This document shows, in pieces, positions 33,753 through 42,530 of a stretch of DNA of 64,000 bases (position 1 is the first letter of the stretch; each line of letters opens with the position of its first letter). The stretch comes from Flavobacteriaceae bacterium UBA3339 (lineage in GTDB: Bacteria; Bacteroidota; Bacteroidia; Flavobacteriales; Flavobacteriaceae). Under the pieces are notes generated by a model, which did no database searches, was not told the origin of the DNA, and saw only the letters and a list, made by a program, of their open reading frames with translations. The DNA lies in contig DERN01000002.1 of NCBI GenBank assembly GCA_002360925.1, positions 1 to 64,000 of the forward strand. The letters are read 5' to 3'. The translations under genes and the position numbers were made by a program.

Positions 33753-34757
33753 TTATGGCACTTCTATTTCGTTTACAATTTTGTTGATGATGTCTAAGCT
33801 TGTAACATTATCGGCTTCGGCTTCGTACGTAATTCCAATTCTATGACGTAAAACATCTAACACAACTGCGCGAACATCTTCCGGAATCACATAACCGCGA
33901 CGACGGATAAACGCATAACATTTTGCCGCTGTTGCCAAGTTGATTGATCCACGAGGCGAAGCTCCGTAGCTGATATAAGGTTTTAAACTTTCTAGTTTGA
34001 ATTGTTCCGGATAACGAGTTGCAAAAATAATATCTAAGATATACTTTTCGATTTTCTCGTCCATATAAACTTCTTTTACGGTTTCTTGAGCTCGTAAAAT
34101 TTGTTCTAAACTTACAACCGGATTTATTGTTGGAGTTGTTCCTGCCAAGTTTTGACGAATAACCAAACGCTCTTCTTCTAATTTAGGATAATCGATTACC
34201 GTTTTTAACATAAAACGGTCCATTTGGGCTTCGGGTAACGGATACGTTCCTTCTTGTTCAACAGGGTTTTGAGTCGCCATTACCAAAAAAGGTTTTTGTA
34301 ACTTATGTGTTGTATCACCAATTGTTACTTGTTTTTCCTGCATGGCTTCTAGCAAAGCCGATTGTACTTTTGCAGGTGCACGATTAATCTCATCGGCCAA
34401 AATAAAATTCGCAAAAACAGGCCCTTTTTTAATAGAAAAATCATTTTCCTTTACATTGTAAATCATGGTTCCTACTACATCGGCAGGCAACAAATCGGGC
34501 GTAAACTGAATACGGCTAAACGATCCGTGAACTGCTTTAGAAAGCGTGTTGATTGCTAAAGTTTTAGCCAATCCGGGTACACCTTCTAACAAAATATGAC
34601 CTTGCCCTAATAAACCAATCAACAAACGGTCTATCATGTGTTTTTGCCCCACAATGGTTTTATTCATTTCGGCAATAAGCAAATCTATAAATGCACTTTC
34701 GCGTTCAATTTTATCATTGATCGAACGGATGTCGGTAGTGGCTGTTGTTGCTTCCAT
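33753..34757 (-). CDS. MoxR-family AAA+ ATPase
   Basis: A 334-residue AAA_3 ATPase. Walker A is GVPGLAKT, Walker B LADEINRAP, sensor 1 MATQNPVEQEGTYPLPEAQ and the arginine-containing lid follows. MoxR ATPases remodel or activate vWA-domain proteins, here presumably BatA, BatB and the DUF58 protein. It opens the minus-strand locus; no exact TAnnTTTG box lies upstream, only the near match TCAATTTG at 34793-34786. Confidence 0.95.
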   Translation of the reverse strand: MEATTATTDIRSINDKIERESAFIDLLIAEMNKTIVGQKHMIDRLLIGLLGQGHILLEGVPGLAKTLAINTLSKAVHGSFSRIQFTPDLLPADVVGTMIYNVKENDFSIKKGPVFANFILADEINRAPAKVQSALLEAMQEKQVTIGDTTHKLQKPFLVMATQNPVEQEGTYPLPEAQMDRFMLKTVIDYPKLEEERLVIRQNLAGTTPTINPVVSLEQILRAQETVKEVYMDEKIEKYILDIIFATRYPEQFKLESLKPYISYGASPRGSINLATAAKCYAFIRRRGYVIPEDVRAVVLDVLRHRIGITYEAEADNVTSLDIINKIVNEIEVP

Positions 34758-34912
34758 TATATTTATTTTCTTTCTGTATTAAATTGTCTTACAAATTGAT
34801 TAAAATTTATTCTTCTATCTTGTTAATAAATGGTTAAAATACATTGCTCATAAAGGCTTTTAAGTATGTATTATCATTTTGTTTTTATAATTTTAAGATA
34901 AATCTAGAAAAC

Positions 34913-36058
34913 GTGATAAATAAAAGGCTCCTTATTAAGAATTTATTGGCTCATCATGCAGAAAACAGCTTTTTCGATAAGAAGCAAAAATTAAACTTAC
35001 ATAGTTTAGAAGGAAAAGCCAAATTTTTAAAGCATATTTGTTCACTTTCGAATTCGAATCCCAATAACCTTTCGTTTATTTTAGTGGGAATTGAAGACGA
35101 AAAAAATCTTATTGTAGGAACCGATTTTTACGACGACAGCAATATTCAGAACTTAGTAAATGCATATTTACAAAATCCGCCACAAATTCAGTATGAAAAT
35201 GTTGTTTTTCCGCATTTGGAAGACGGAAACGTAGTAGGTTTGGTTACAATTTTTCCGAATGAAAAAGAGAGTTACTTTAAAAAGAAAATTTACACGATTG
35301 AAGAAGGAACTGCGTTTTCTAGAGTCGGAAGTATCTCGTATCCGAAATTTCTTCAGCCTAAAATCGATAATTCTCCAACGGTTGATAGCATTTTAAAAGC
35401 TTCGGTCAATAACTTAAAAAGTACAATTGACAGCGTTTTGCTTTTTATGACGAAAAAACATCCGGATATGAAACCGAAATATCAGGTTTTTAAAGAATAT
35501 TTTACGCTGTGTTGGGCAGGAATCGAAAAAGTAAAAAACGGAAAAACTTATCTTTCTCGTGTTGATATTGAATTGATTAATGAACAATTAAAAATCTTTT
35601 ATTCGGCTTTAGACGAAGTTACGATTACTTATAACGAAAACGAATTTGTGATTACTGAATATGTAAAATTGGGATTTAGAAAAAGCAATATGTACATTCC
35701 GTTTGGGATTCAGAAAATTGTTTTTAACGATGAAATGACCTATAAAATTACTTCGGAAATTGTTTTTAAAACGCCCGAAATCGACAAGCGACATCTTTAT
35801 CATATTTACAACTATTACACTGCTTTACTTTCTAAATTAAAAAACAACAAACGCCTGAATCCAGTTGAACAAAACGATCTTAAAAACCTTTGTTATTCGC
35901 TCATGTTGTGCTATCTTCACGGTTTCAATAAAGCAAAAGAATTATTAATTGAGCATAAAGAAGTGTTTAAAAACTCAAAATATCCGTTTTTATATACTTC
36001 TTTCAAGGAAGTGATGCGAATTTTGCGCAAACTAAAATACGAAACCCAAAATGAGTAA
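34913..36058 (+). CDS. AlbA_2-domain putative DNA-binding protein
   Basis: A 381-residue cytoplasmic protein. The first 150 residues match the AlbA_2 (AAA_4, Schlafen-type) fold: FLKHICSLSNSNP, FILVGIEDE, IQNLVNAYLQNPPQIQYENV and a glycine-rich turn at VGSISYP. The C-terminal half is helical and not recognised. A GTG at 34913 fits the family's usual N-terminus; an upstream TTG at 34844 is less likely. It overlaps the phosphatase gene by 8 bases, so both are co-translated. It is divergent from moxR. Function is not known for this subgroup. Confidence 0.8.
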   Translation: MINKRLLIKNLLAHHAENSFFDKKQKLNLHSLEGKAKFLKHICSLSNSNPNNLSFILVGIEDEKNLIVGTDFYDDSNIQNLVNAYLQNPPQIQYENVVFPHLEDGNVVGLVTIFPNEKESYFKKKIYTIEEGTAFSRVGSISYPKFLQPKIDNSPTVDSILKASVNNLKSTIDSVLLFMTKKHPDMKPKYQVFKEYFTLCWAGIEKVKNGKTYLSRVDIELINEQLKIFYSALDEVTITYNENEFVITEYVKLGFRKSNMYIPFGIQKIVFNDEMTYKITSEIVFKTPEIDKRHLYHIYNYYTALLSKLKNNKRLNPVEQNDLKNLCYSLMLCYLHGFNKAKELLIEHKEVFKNSKYPFLYTSFKEVMRILRKLKYETQNE

Positions 36059-36779
36059 TACTTACGTTATTGGCGACATTCATGGCGGTTTTAAAGCTTT
36101 AAAACAGATTTTAGAACGCGCGCCGATTACCAAAAACGACACATTGATTTTTTTAGGAGATTATGTTGATGGATGGAGCGAAGCGCCTGCCGTTTTAGAT
36201 TTTATTATCGAATTATCTAAAACACAAAAATGTATTTTCATGCGCGGAAATCATGAAGAAATGTTGCTGAAATGGTTGAAGAAAGAAGACGATAATCCTT
36301 TATGGCGTTTTCATGGAGGCGAAGTCAGCGTTCAGTCGTATCAAAAAATAGATTCAGAGACAATAGAAAAACATATCGCTTTTTTAGAAAATTTAAACGA
36401 ATATTATATCGATTCTAAAAATAGATTATTTGTTCATGCTGGTTTCACCAATTTAAAAGGAGTAGATTATGAGTTTTTCCGCGGTATGTTTTGGTGGGAC
36501 AGAACATTGTGGGAAACTGCAATGGCTGTTGATGGAAATTTACAGGAAAACGATCCGCGTTATCCCGAACGTTTAAAGCTTTATAAAGAAGTTTTTATTG
36601 GTCATACGCCGGTTACGCGCTTTGGATCTTCGGTTCCGATGAATTTTGCCAATGTTTGGAATGTAGATACAGGAGCAGCCTTTAAAGGAAAACTATGCAT
36701 TTTAAATGTGGATACCAAACAATATTGGCAAAGCGATGCCTTGCCCGATTTATATCCCAATGAAAAAGGAAGAAATTAA
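36051..36779 (+). CDS. PPP-family serine/threonine-type phosphatase
   Basis: A 242-residue metallophosphatase. The signature blocks are GDIHGGFKAL (8-17), GDYVDGW (near 37), GNHEE (near 67), VHAGF and GHTPV, giving the two-metal site of PPP/ApaH-like enzymes. Targets could be phosphoproteins or dinucleotide polyphosphates. It starts inside the last codons of the AlbA_2 gene, so the pair probably works together (inference). Confidence 0.9.
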   Translation: MSNTYVIGDIHGGFKALKQILERAPITKNDTLIFLGDYVDGWSEAPAVLDFIIELSKTQKCIFMRGNHEEMLLKWLKKEDDNPLWRFHGGEVSVQSYQKIDSETIEKHIAFLENLNEYYIDSKNRLFVHAGFTNLKGVDYEFFRGMFWWDRTLWETAMAVDGNLQENDPRYPERLKLYKEVFIGHTPVTRFGSSVPMNFANVWNVDTGAAFKGKLCILNVDTKQYWQSDALPDLYPNEKGRN

Positions 36780-36790
36780 TAACAAATTTT

Positions 36791-36798
36791 TATATTTG
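36791..36798 (+). promoter_or_regulatory. -7 box for small barrel protein
   Basis: TATATTTGCC matches TAnnTTTG, 18 bases before the ATG at 36816, so the leader would be very short. Confidence 0.5.
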
Positions 36799-36815
36799 CC
36801 AAAAATATAGTGATT

Positions 36816-37376
36816 ATGAAAAGATTAGCAATCGCAATTTGCGCGTTAATAGGGACAGCAAACGCACAAGCACAAGCTTTAAACGAAGTAAAATTAAACA
36901 TTTTTAATACAATTGTAAATCAATCTGTTGAAGTTGGTTACGAACATTTTATTGACCGCGATCAATCAGTAGGAATTGATTTAATGATCAACGATCGTTT
37001 TTCATATTATGGTCAGAATAAAAAAGTAGAAAAATTTAAGCAATTCAATACAAACGCTATTGCAGTAAATTATAATTTCTACTTTGGTGGAAAAGATGAT
37101 GAGCATGCTTCTGGATTGTTTGCACAACCGTTTTTAAAATACCGTTTTGGAAATTACGAGCATGCTGAAGAAATAGCAAAAGGAGAATTTCAAAAAGTAA
37201 AAACCGACATGAACTCTTTTATTATCGGAGTTGGAGCTGGATATAAATTAGTTAAAAACGATGCTTTTACAATTTCGCCTTTTATAAATATTGCGCGTAA
37301 CTTTAATCAAGATGTTGCAGACGAATTTATGGGAATCGAAATTAATGCAGGTGTTAATTTAGGTTACCGTTTTTAA
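36816..37376 (+). CDS. Small outer-membrane beta-barrel protein
   Basis: A 186-residue protein with a signal peptide (cleaved near NAQAQA, residue 20), then alternating strands ending in NLGYRF, as in eight-stranded barrels. No enzyme motif is visible. I chose ATG 36816 over a GTG six bases upstream. Single gene with its own promoter and terminator. Confidence 0.78.
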   Translation: MKRLAIAICALIGTANAQAQALNEVKLNIFNTIVNQSVEVGYEHFIDRDQSVGIDLMINDRFSYYGQNKKVEKFKQFNTNAIAVNYNFYFGGKDDEHASGLFAQPFLKYRFGNYEHAEEIAKGEFQKVKTDMNSFIIGVGAGYKLVKNDAFTISPFINIARNFNQDVADEFMGIEINAGVNLGYRF

Positions 37377-37395
37377 TCAATAAAACATATAAAAT

Positions 37396-37426
37396 AGAAA
37401 AGAGCGTATATAACGCTCTTTTTTTA
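37396..37426. terminator. Bidirectional terminator
   Basis: AAGAGCGT and ACGCTCTT form a stem, with A-run before and seven T after. It serves the barrel gene (+) and recO (-), overlapping the recO stop codon by three bases. Confidence 0.85.
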
Positions 37427-38137
37427 TTGAAATAATTCCGGTAAAATTTCTAATGATTTTATTTGTTTGAAATTCACAATATGTATTTCGTAATATCGTA
37501 ATACGAGTTTTAATAAATTTCGACGTTCTGCATTTTTTAAAAGCGATTGCTTGCTGCTAAACGGAATATTCAAAAGCTTGCGGAACAAAACCGTTTCTTC
37601 TTCATTAAAACATTCTGAAACGTATTGGTTTGTAAAACTTCCTTCCATCGGATTGAAGTAAAACGATTCTTCATCAGAATCATCGGGATAAAAACCAAGA
37701 TATTTTGTTACGTTCAGTAAAAACCATAAATGAAAATCGGCGGTAAAATCATGTTCATCAAACCAAATAAGCGAGGTTTCTAAAAACAAATACAATTCGG
37801 CATTTGCTTGCTCTTCCTTAATACAATTCGATAAAACTTCGGCAAGGAAAATACTGACGCTTGTTTTATAAAAATCTTGTGAAATGGTTTGATAAGGATA
37901 CATCAATTTTAATTCATTAATGTATTCCATTGAACCTTTGTTTTTATGAATTGCTTCTACAAACAATTGATTTAAAGGCTGAAAATACGCGCTATTTAAT
38001 CCTTTTTGTTGTTTGGAAAATGCATTCCGAATGAAATAAGTTTTCAGACCAAAATCTTTTGTAAGGCATTTTACAATCAGACTTTTTTCTTGATATCGCA
38101 AAGCGCTTAAAACAATTGCTTGAGTTTTTACCTGCAT
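37424..38137 (-). CDS. recO: DNA repair protein RecO
   Basis: A 237-residue RecO. The N-terminal OB fold (1-80, starting TQAIVLSALRYQEKSLIV) is followed by the helical domain. RecO helps load RecA through the RecFOR path. Zinc-binding cysteines found in some RecO proteins are absent. Its ATG overlaps the porZ stop in TAATG, so translation is coupled. Confidence 0.93.
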   Translation of the reverse strand: MQVKTQAIVLSALRYQEKSLIVKCLTKDFGLKTYFIRNAFSKQQKGLNSAYFQPLNQLFVEAIHKNKGSMEYINELKLMYPYQTISQDFYKTSVSIFLAEVLSNCIKEEQANAELYLFLETSLIWFDEHDFTADFHLWFLLNVTKYLGFYPDDSDEESFYFNPMEGSFTNQYVSECFNEEETVLFRKLLNIPFSSKQSLLKNAERRNLLKLVLRYYEIHIVNFKQIKSLEILPELFQ

Positions 38138-40413
38138 TAACGAATAATCATCAATTTTTTAACCGTATCTAAAGTTCCATCTTCCGAACTAATAAAAACC
38201 ATATAAACGCCCGAAGGAACTCTTGAACCAGAAAAACTAAACGTATTCCAAGTTACAGAACCACCTAAAGAAGAGGTTTCGTAAACTAAGTTTCCGGCAA
38301 TATCTGTGATTTTAACCGTAGCTTTTCCTACTAAACCTGTAATTTTAACTTCGCCGGTAAACTCTGGTTTCACCGGATTTGGATATACTTTAACGTTATC
38401 TAAATCAGAAGTTGGCGTTGTGGCATAATTCTTAAACGATACAATTCCTTTTCGTGTTCCAAAAAACACTTCTCCAGTTGTTCCATCAATTGCAATACTC
38501 AAAACATCGTTGCTTGGCAAAGGCGAATTTTCTTTGGTAAACTTATAAATGGTTTCTTGTCCGTTTCCTGAAACTAAAAACACCCCAGATTCTGCAATAG
38601 AAACCCATTTGTTATTAGAACCATCAACTGTAATTGCCAAAATACTTTGTTCAAAGAATAATTCTTGTGCTTTTCCTTCGTCCATAATCACAATGTTAGA
38701 AGGAATTAATTGCGAGCTGGTTAAAAACTGATCTACATTTGGCACAATTCGCAATCCTTTAGAAGTTCCAATCCACAATTGATTATTGTAATCTATTGCC
38801 AAAGCGTTTACTGTTTTACTTGGTAAATTATGTCGAGGCTCTATTTGCATCGCTTTATTATTCTTGGTTTCATTAAAAGCAAATAAACCATCTAAATAAC
38901 TCGCTATCCATTTAGTTCCGTTTTTATCGATAATTGGCGCTAGGTAAGGATTGTCGTTACGTTGATCTAAAACACTTGAAGGATAATTTTTGAATTGATT
39001 GTTCTTATCAATTGAAACTAAAATTGGAGAAACACCAGTATTGGTCATCCATCCGGTTCCGTTTCGGTCAAAAACAACTCCGTTCACTCGAATATCTTCG
39101 GGAGCCATCGCTTGTAAAGTATTCGTGTTTTGATCGTTATATATTGTGAATTGTTTTGAATTTAAATCTAAAAGTCCCAAGCCATCATGAAAACTACTTA
39201 CATAAGCTACATTTGGTTTTTGCGGATTAAAATTCACATTTACAGTAGATTTAAATTGATTAAGTTCTTGAAAAGAGATTTCGTTCCAGCTTTGCATGTC
39301 TTTCATAAAGCTTAAACCATAACGGGTTAAACCATTGGGAGCAAAAGGATCTAAACCGCTTCCGTATCCACCAAAAGTAACCCATAAATCTTTATCGTTT
39401 AACGTTAATGAAAATACATTATTACTTAAAGGTCCGGTTGGTGAAACGTTTTTAAGATTAGAATGATCGCCCAAAGGAACGACTAAAGCGCCTTGTGTTC
39501 GCGAAGCAACATAAAAATTTCCGTCAGAAACAACTACATCACTAACTCCTCCTTTTCCTTCAATTGGAAGAATAAACTGATTGTAAATTGAAAAATCCGA
39601 ACCTCGCAAACGAGCCGCTTCATGTGTAACCTCAATCAAGACATCGCCTGAAACATTTAAACGTAAAAAACCGCCCCAAACATCGCTAACTTGCGTTATT
39701 TGATTAGAAGTCGAAATTGTATTTAATGTTAAATCATCCTTTACACCAACTAATTGATTTCTGAACGAAACGATATCAATCCAATTTCCAAAATCAATCA
39801 CCTGCCAACTGTTGTAATCGATTAAATTACTGTTTATTGATGCTTTTTTAATTCCTTCGTTTTCTACAGCAGCATAAATTTGTTTTTCTACAAAAGCAAT
39901 ACTTTTTACATTAACCATATCGCCATCTACTCCTACATAAAAAGTATCTCCAAAATGATTATCGTTTAAACGAACAGTTGTAATTCCGTAACCCGTTGCT
40001 AAATAAGCAAATCCGCCATTTACAACAATTCTATTGATCTTTTTTTGACTATCAGGAATATTCGTTTTGTTGAAGATATCGTTCAAATGATAAATTTTAT
40101 CGGCTGCAAGATCAATAACCGTAACTTTACCATTGTTACTTCCTGTAATAAGTTTTTTATGATCGGGAGCGTATGCCAAAACGGTAATTCCATCTGTTTT
40201 TAATCCGTTAATCGTATTAAATATTTCGACTTCATTCGAATTTTGATTATAAGCAAAAACACTATTATCGGTTGCCCAATAGATATTTTGATTGTCGTAC
40301 GTTACAGCTTTTGTTTCTTGGTACGAAAAATAGCCTTTCCACAACTGGTTTTGAGCAAAGGAACACATTGTTACTAAAAGGAAAAATATTTGGTAATAAA
40401 ATCTCATTTTCAT
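38137..40413 (-). CDS. porZ: PorZ-like protein with T9SS sorting domain
   Basis: About 758 residues. A signal peptide (ending CSFAQ) precedes two seven-bladed-type beta-propellers, with repeated WATDNSVF/WIGTSKGLRIV-type blades, and a C-terminal T9SS type A sorting domain starting VKVYPNPVKP and ending VKKLMIIR. PorZ attaches substrates to A-LPS in Porphyromonas; here the role is inferred from the match. The start could be 40425, 40413 or 40407; the middle one gives a good signal peptide. It is the upstream partner of recO. Confidence 0.87.
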   Translation of the reverse strand: MKMRFYYQIFFLLVTMCSFAQNQLWKGYFSYQETKAVTYDNQNIYWATDNSVFAYNQNSNEVEIFNTINGLKTDGITVLAYAPDHKKLITGSNNGKVTVIDLAADKIYHLNDIFNKTNIPDSQKKINRIVVNGGFAYLATGYGITTVRLNDNHFGDTFYVGVDGDMVNVKSIAFVEKQIYAAVENEGIKKASINSNLIDYNSWQVIDFGNWIDIVSFRNQLVGVKDDLTLNTISTSNQITQVSDVWGGFLRLNVSGDVLIEVTHEAARLRGSDFSIYNQFILPIEGKGGVSDVVVSDGNFYVASRTQGALVVPLGDHSNLKNVSPTGPLSNNVFSLTLNDKDLWVTFGGYGSGLDPFAPNGLTRYGLSFMKDMQSWNEISFQELNQFKSTVNVNFNPQKPNVAYVSSFHDGLGLLDLNSKQFTIYNDQNTNTLQAMAPEDIRVNGVVFDRNGTGWMTNTGVSPILVSIDKNNQFKNYPSSVLDQRNDNPYLAPIIDKNGTKWIASYLDGLFAFNETKNNKAMQIEPRHNLPSKTVNALAIDYNNQLWIGTSKGLRIVPNVDQFLTSSQLIPSNIVIMDEGKAQELFFEQSILAITVDGSNNKWVSIAESGVFLVSGNGQETIYKFTKENSPLPSNDVLSIAIDGTTGEVFFGTRKGIVSFKNYATTPTSDLDNVKVYPNPVKPEFTGEVKITGLVGKATVKITDIAGNLVYETSSLGGSVTWNTFSFSGSRVPSGVYMVFISSEDGTLDTVKKLMIIR

Positions 40414-40483
40414 CCGTTTAAACATTGAAACGTTTATTTTATAAAAATAGTATAATTTAGATTATATATGGCAATTAAATACA

Positions 40484-40514
40484 AAAAGTCATTTCTGTTT
40501 TAGAAATGACTTTT
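40484..40514 (-). terminator. Terminator of trans-sulfuration gene
   Basis: AAAAGTCATTTCT and AGAAATGACTTTT form a 13-bp stem with a 5-base loop, 22 bases after the stop of the PLP enzyme gene. The A-run on the plus strand gives a T-run on the minus. Confidence 0.8.
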
Positions 40515-40535
40515 ATTTTATTTATACAAACTTCT

Positions 40536-41678
40536 TTATTTCAAAGCTTGCTCAATATCAGCAATTAAATCTTCTATATCCTCAACGCCAACGCTTAGAC
40601 GAACCATATCATCAGTTACACCGATTTCTGCACGTTTTTCAGCAGGAATCGAAGCGTGTGTCATCAACGCCGGATGATTTGCCAAAGATTCTACCCCACC
40701 TAATGATTCAGCTAAAGTAAACACTTTTAGTTTTTCTAAAAAGCTGATAGCGTCTGCTTTTGCACTCGATTTAAACGTAAACGAAACCATTCCGCCAAAC
40801 CCTTTGCTCATTTGCTTTTTCGCTAATTCATGTTGCGGATGGGATGTTAATCCTGGGTACAACACTTTATCAATTAACGGATGTTTTGCTAAATACTCTG
40901 CAACTTTTTGTCCGTTAAAACAATGACGTTCTACACGTAAGTGCAAGGTTTTAATTCCACGTAAAACCAAAAAGCTTTCTTGTGGACCTAAAGTCGCTCC
41001 GGTTGCAAATTGCGTAAAATGCAATTGTTTTCCTAATTCTTCTTCTTTAATTACTAAAGCTCCGGCAATTACATCCGAATGCCCTCCTAAATATTTCGTA
41101 GCCGAATGCATTACAATATCAGCTCCTAAATCTAAAGGCTTTTGTAAATAAGGCGTTGCAAATGTATTATCAACAGCAAACAAAATATTGCGTTCTTTTG
41201 TGATTTTAGCAATTGCTTCAATATCTGCCAATTTCATCAACGGATTTGTCGGCGTTTCAATCCAAACTAATTTGGTTTTATCATTGATTTTCGATTCGAA
41301 CAAAGCAGTATCGTTAATATCAATAAAATGAAATTTAATTCCTAAATCCTGATAAAAACGAGTAAATAAACGATAAGTTCCTCCGTACAAATCGTCCATT
41401 GCAATAACCTCATCGTTCGGCTTTAACAAACGCATAACACAATCAATCGCAGCTAAACCTGACGAAAACGCCAATCCGCGTGCTCCGTTTTCAATGCTTT
41501 CTAAAGCGTGTTCTAAAGCAGTTCGAGTTGGATTATCGGCGCGGCTATATTCGTATCCCGTGTGAACTCCAGGACTTGTTTGCGCAAAAGTTGAGGTATG
41601 ATAAATTGGCGGCATAACAGCTCCCGTACTTGGATCGTGATGTTGCCCGCCATGTATTACTTTTGTGTTGAATTTCAT
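40536..41678 (-). CDS. Cystathionine gamma-synthase/lyase (Cys/Met PLP enzyme)
   Basis: A 380-residue Cys/Met-metabolism PLP enzyme. The lysine that binds PLP lies in HSATKYLGGHSD, with DDLYGGTYRL, VWIETPTNPL and SLGGVESLANHP typical of the family. Cystathionine gamma-synthase and gamma-lyase are hard to tell apart by sequence; the former seems more likely. It stands alone, divergent from a lipoprotein gene. Confidence 0.9.
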   Translation of the reverse strand: MKFNTKVIHGGQHHDPSTGAVMPPIYHTSTFAQTSPGVHTGYEYSRADNPTRTALEHALESIENGARGLAFSSGLAAIDCVMRLLKPNDEVIAMDDLYGGTYRLFTRFYQDLGIKFHFIDINDTALFESKINDKTKLVWIETPTNPLMKLADIEAIAKITKERNILFAVDNTFATPYLQKPLDLGADIVMHSATKYLGGHSDVIAGALVIKEEELGKQLHFTQFATGATLGPQESFLVLRGIKTLHLRVERHCFNGQKVAEYLAKHPLIDKVLYPGLTSHPQHELAKKQMSKGFGGMVSFTFKSSAKADAISFLEKLKVFTLAESLGGVESLANHPALMTHASIPAEKRAEIGVTDDMVRLSVGVEDIEDLIADIEQALK

Positions 41679-41703
41679 GTGTTGATTATTTTAAAATTCT
41701 GCT

Positions 41704-41711
41704 CAAAGATA
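41704..41711 (-). promoter_or_regulatory. -7 box for trans-sulfuration gene
   Basis: The minus strand reads TATCTTTG, matching TAnnTTTG, 26 bases before the start codon. Confidence 0.55.
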
Positions 41712-41735
41712 CCATTTAATAACGAGTAAAATTTA

Positions 41736-41743
41736 TAGATTTG
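41736..41743 (+). promoter_or_regulatory. -7 box for DUF3298-like gene
   Basis: TAGATTTG matches TAnnTTTG, 27 bases before ATG 41770. The predicted start site near 41750 makes either of the two ATGs possible. Confidence 0.5.
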
Positions 41744-41769
41744 TCTTAAAAAAACGGCAAATGTATTCT

Positions 41770-42525
41770 ATGAAAAAGATTGTGCTATTAATTTGCCTTT
41801 CAATAGCTTTTGTAAGCTGTAAGAAAGAAAATCCGATTGCTTTTTCTACAAAAAGTTATGATTATAAATCGACTATAAACTGTGAAAAGGAAAATTGTAC
41901 CTATGTGCATATAGAAATTCCTTTTGCATCCGGAAAAGAAAACATCGTAAAACCAATAAACGATTCGGTTTTTAGTTTTGTAAATAATTTATTGTATTTC
42001 GAAAACGATAAAAAAACGAATTCGTACGATACATTGGCACAACGTTTTATTAGACAATACGATGAAACAAGTCGTGTTTTTCCGAATGAAACTGTTGCTT
42101 GGGAAGCCAATATAAAAACAACGCACGAGAATCTTTCAGAACATACGTATCAAATGGTTTGGGATTATTATATCTTTACAGGTGGAGCACACGGTTTACA
42201 GGCTACAAAAGTTTTTTTCTTTGATTTAAGTACAGGAAAAACGATTCCTACAAAAGATTTGTTTCTGAATTTTCATGGTTTTAAAACATATGCCGAAACC
42301 GAATTTAAAAAGCAATTAAATATAAAAACAACCTATTCTGAAGCAGGATTTACTTTTAAAGACAATGCTTTTGAACTTCCAGAAAATATGTACGAAACAA
42401 AAAACGAATGGATTTTATATTACAATCCATATGAAATTGCGCCGTATGTTTTAGGTGCTTCGGTTGTTAAATTACCAAAAGAAAAGGTTCAGATATTCCT
42501 GAATCCGATTTATTTTAAAAACTAA
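41770..42525 (+). CDS. DUF3298/DUF4163-like lipoprotein
   Basis: A 251-residue lipoprotein (signal peptide ending FVSC, Cys 16). The domain has a charged N-terminal sandwich and GGAHGLQATKVFFFDLSTGK, the core of DUF3298 proteins related to anti-sigma factor RsiV. The C-terminal part has YYNPYEIAPYVLGA, also family-typical. Role unknown; RsiV binds lysozyme, but that cannot be assumed. An ATG 9 bases upstream (41761) is possible. Confidence 0.83.
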   Translation: MKKIVLLICLSIAFVSCKKENPIAFSTKSYDYKSTINCEKENCTYVHIEIPFASGKENIVKPINDSVFSFVNNLLYFENDKKTNSYDTLAQRFIRQYDETSRVFPNETVAWEANIKTTHENLSEHTYQMVWDYYIFTGGAHGLQATKVFFFDLSTGKTIPTKDLFLNFHGFKTYAETEFKKQLNIKTTYSEAGFTFKDNAFELPENMYETKNEWILYYNPYEIAPYVLGASVVKLPKEKVQIFLNPIYFKN

Positions 42526-42530
42526 TTATT

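Noticed and set aside
34844..34912. Longer start of the AlbA_2 protein
   Set aside because: It needs a TTG and adds residues absent from the family; GTG 34913 matches the usual N-terminus.
34913..36779. Schlafen-type defence or toxin-antitoxin pair
   Set aside because: No nuclease motif, no defence neighbours and a housekeeping setting beside moxR; kept only as an unexplained module.
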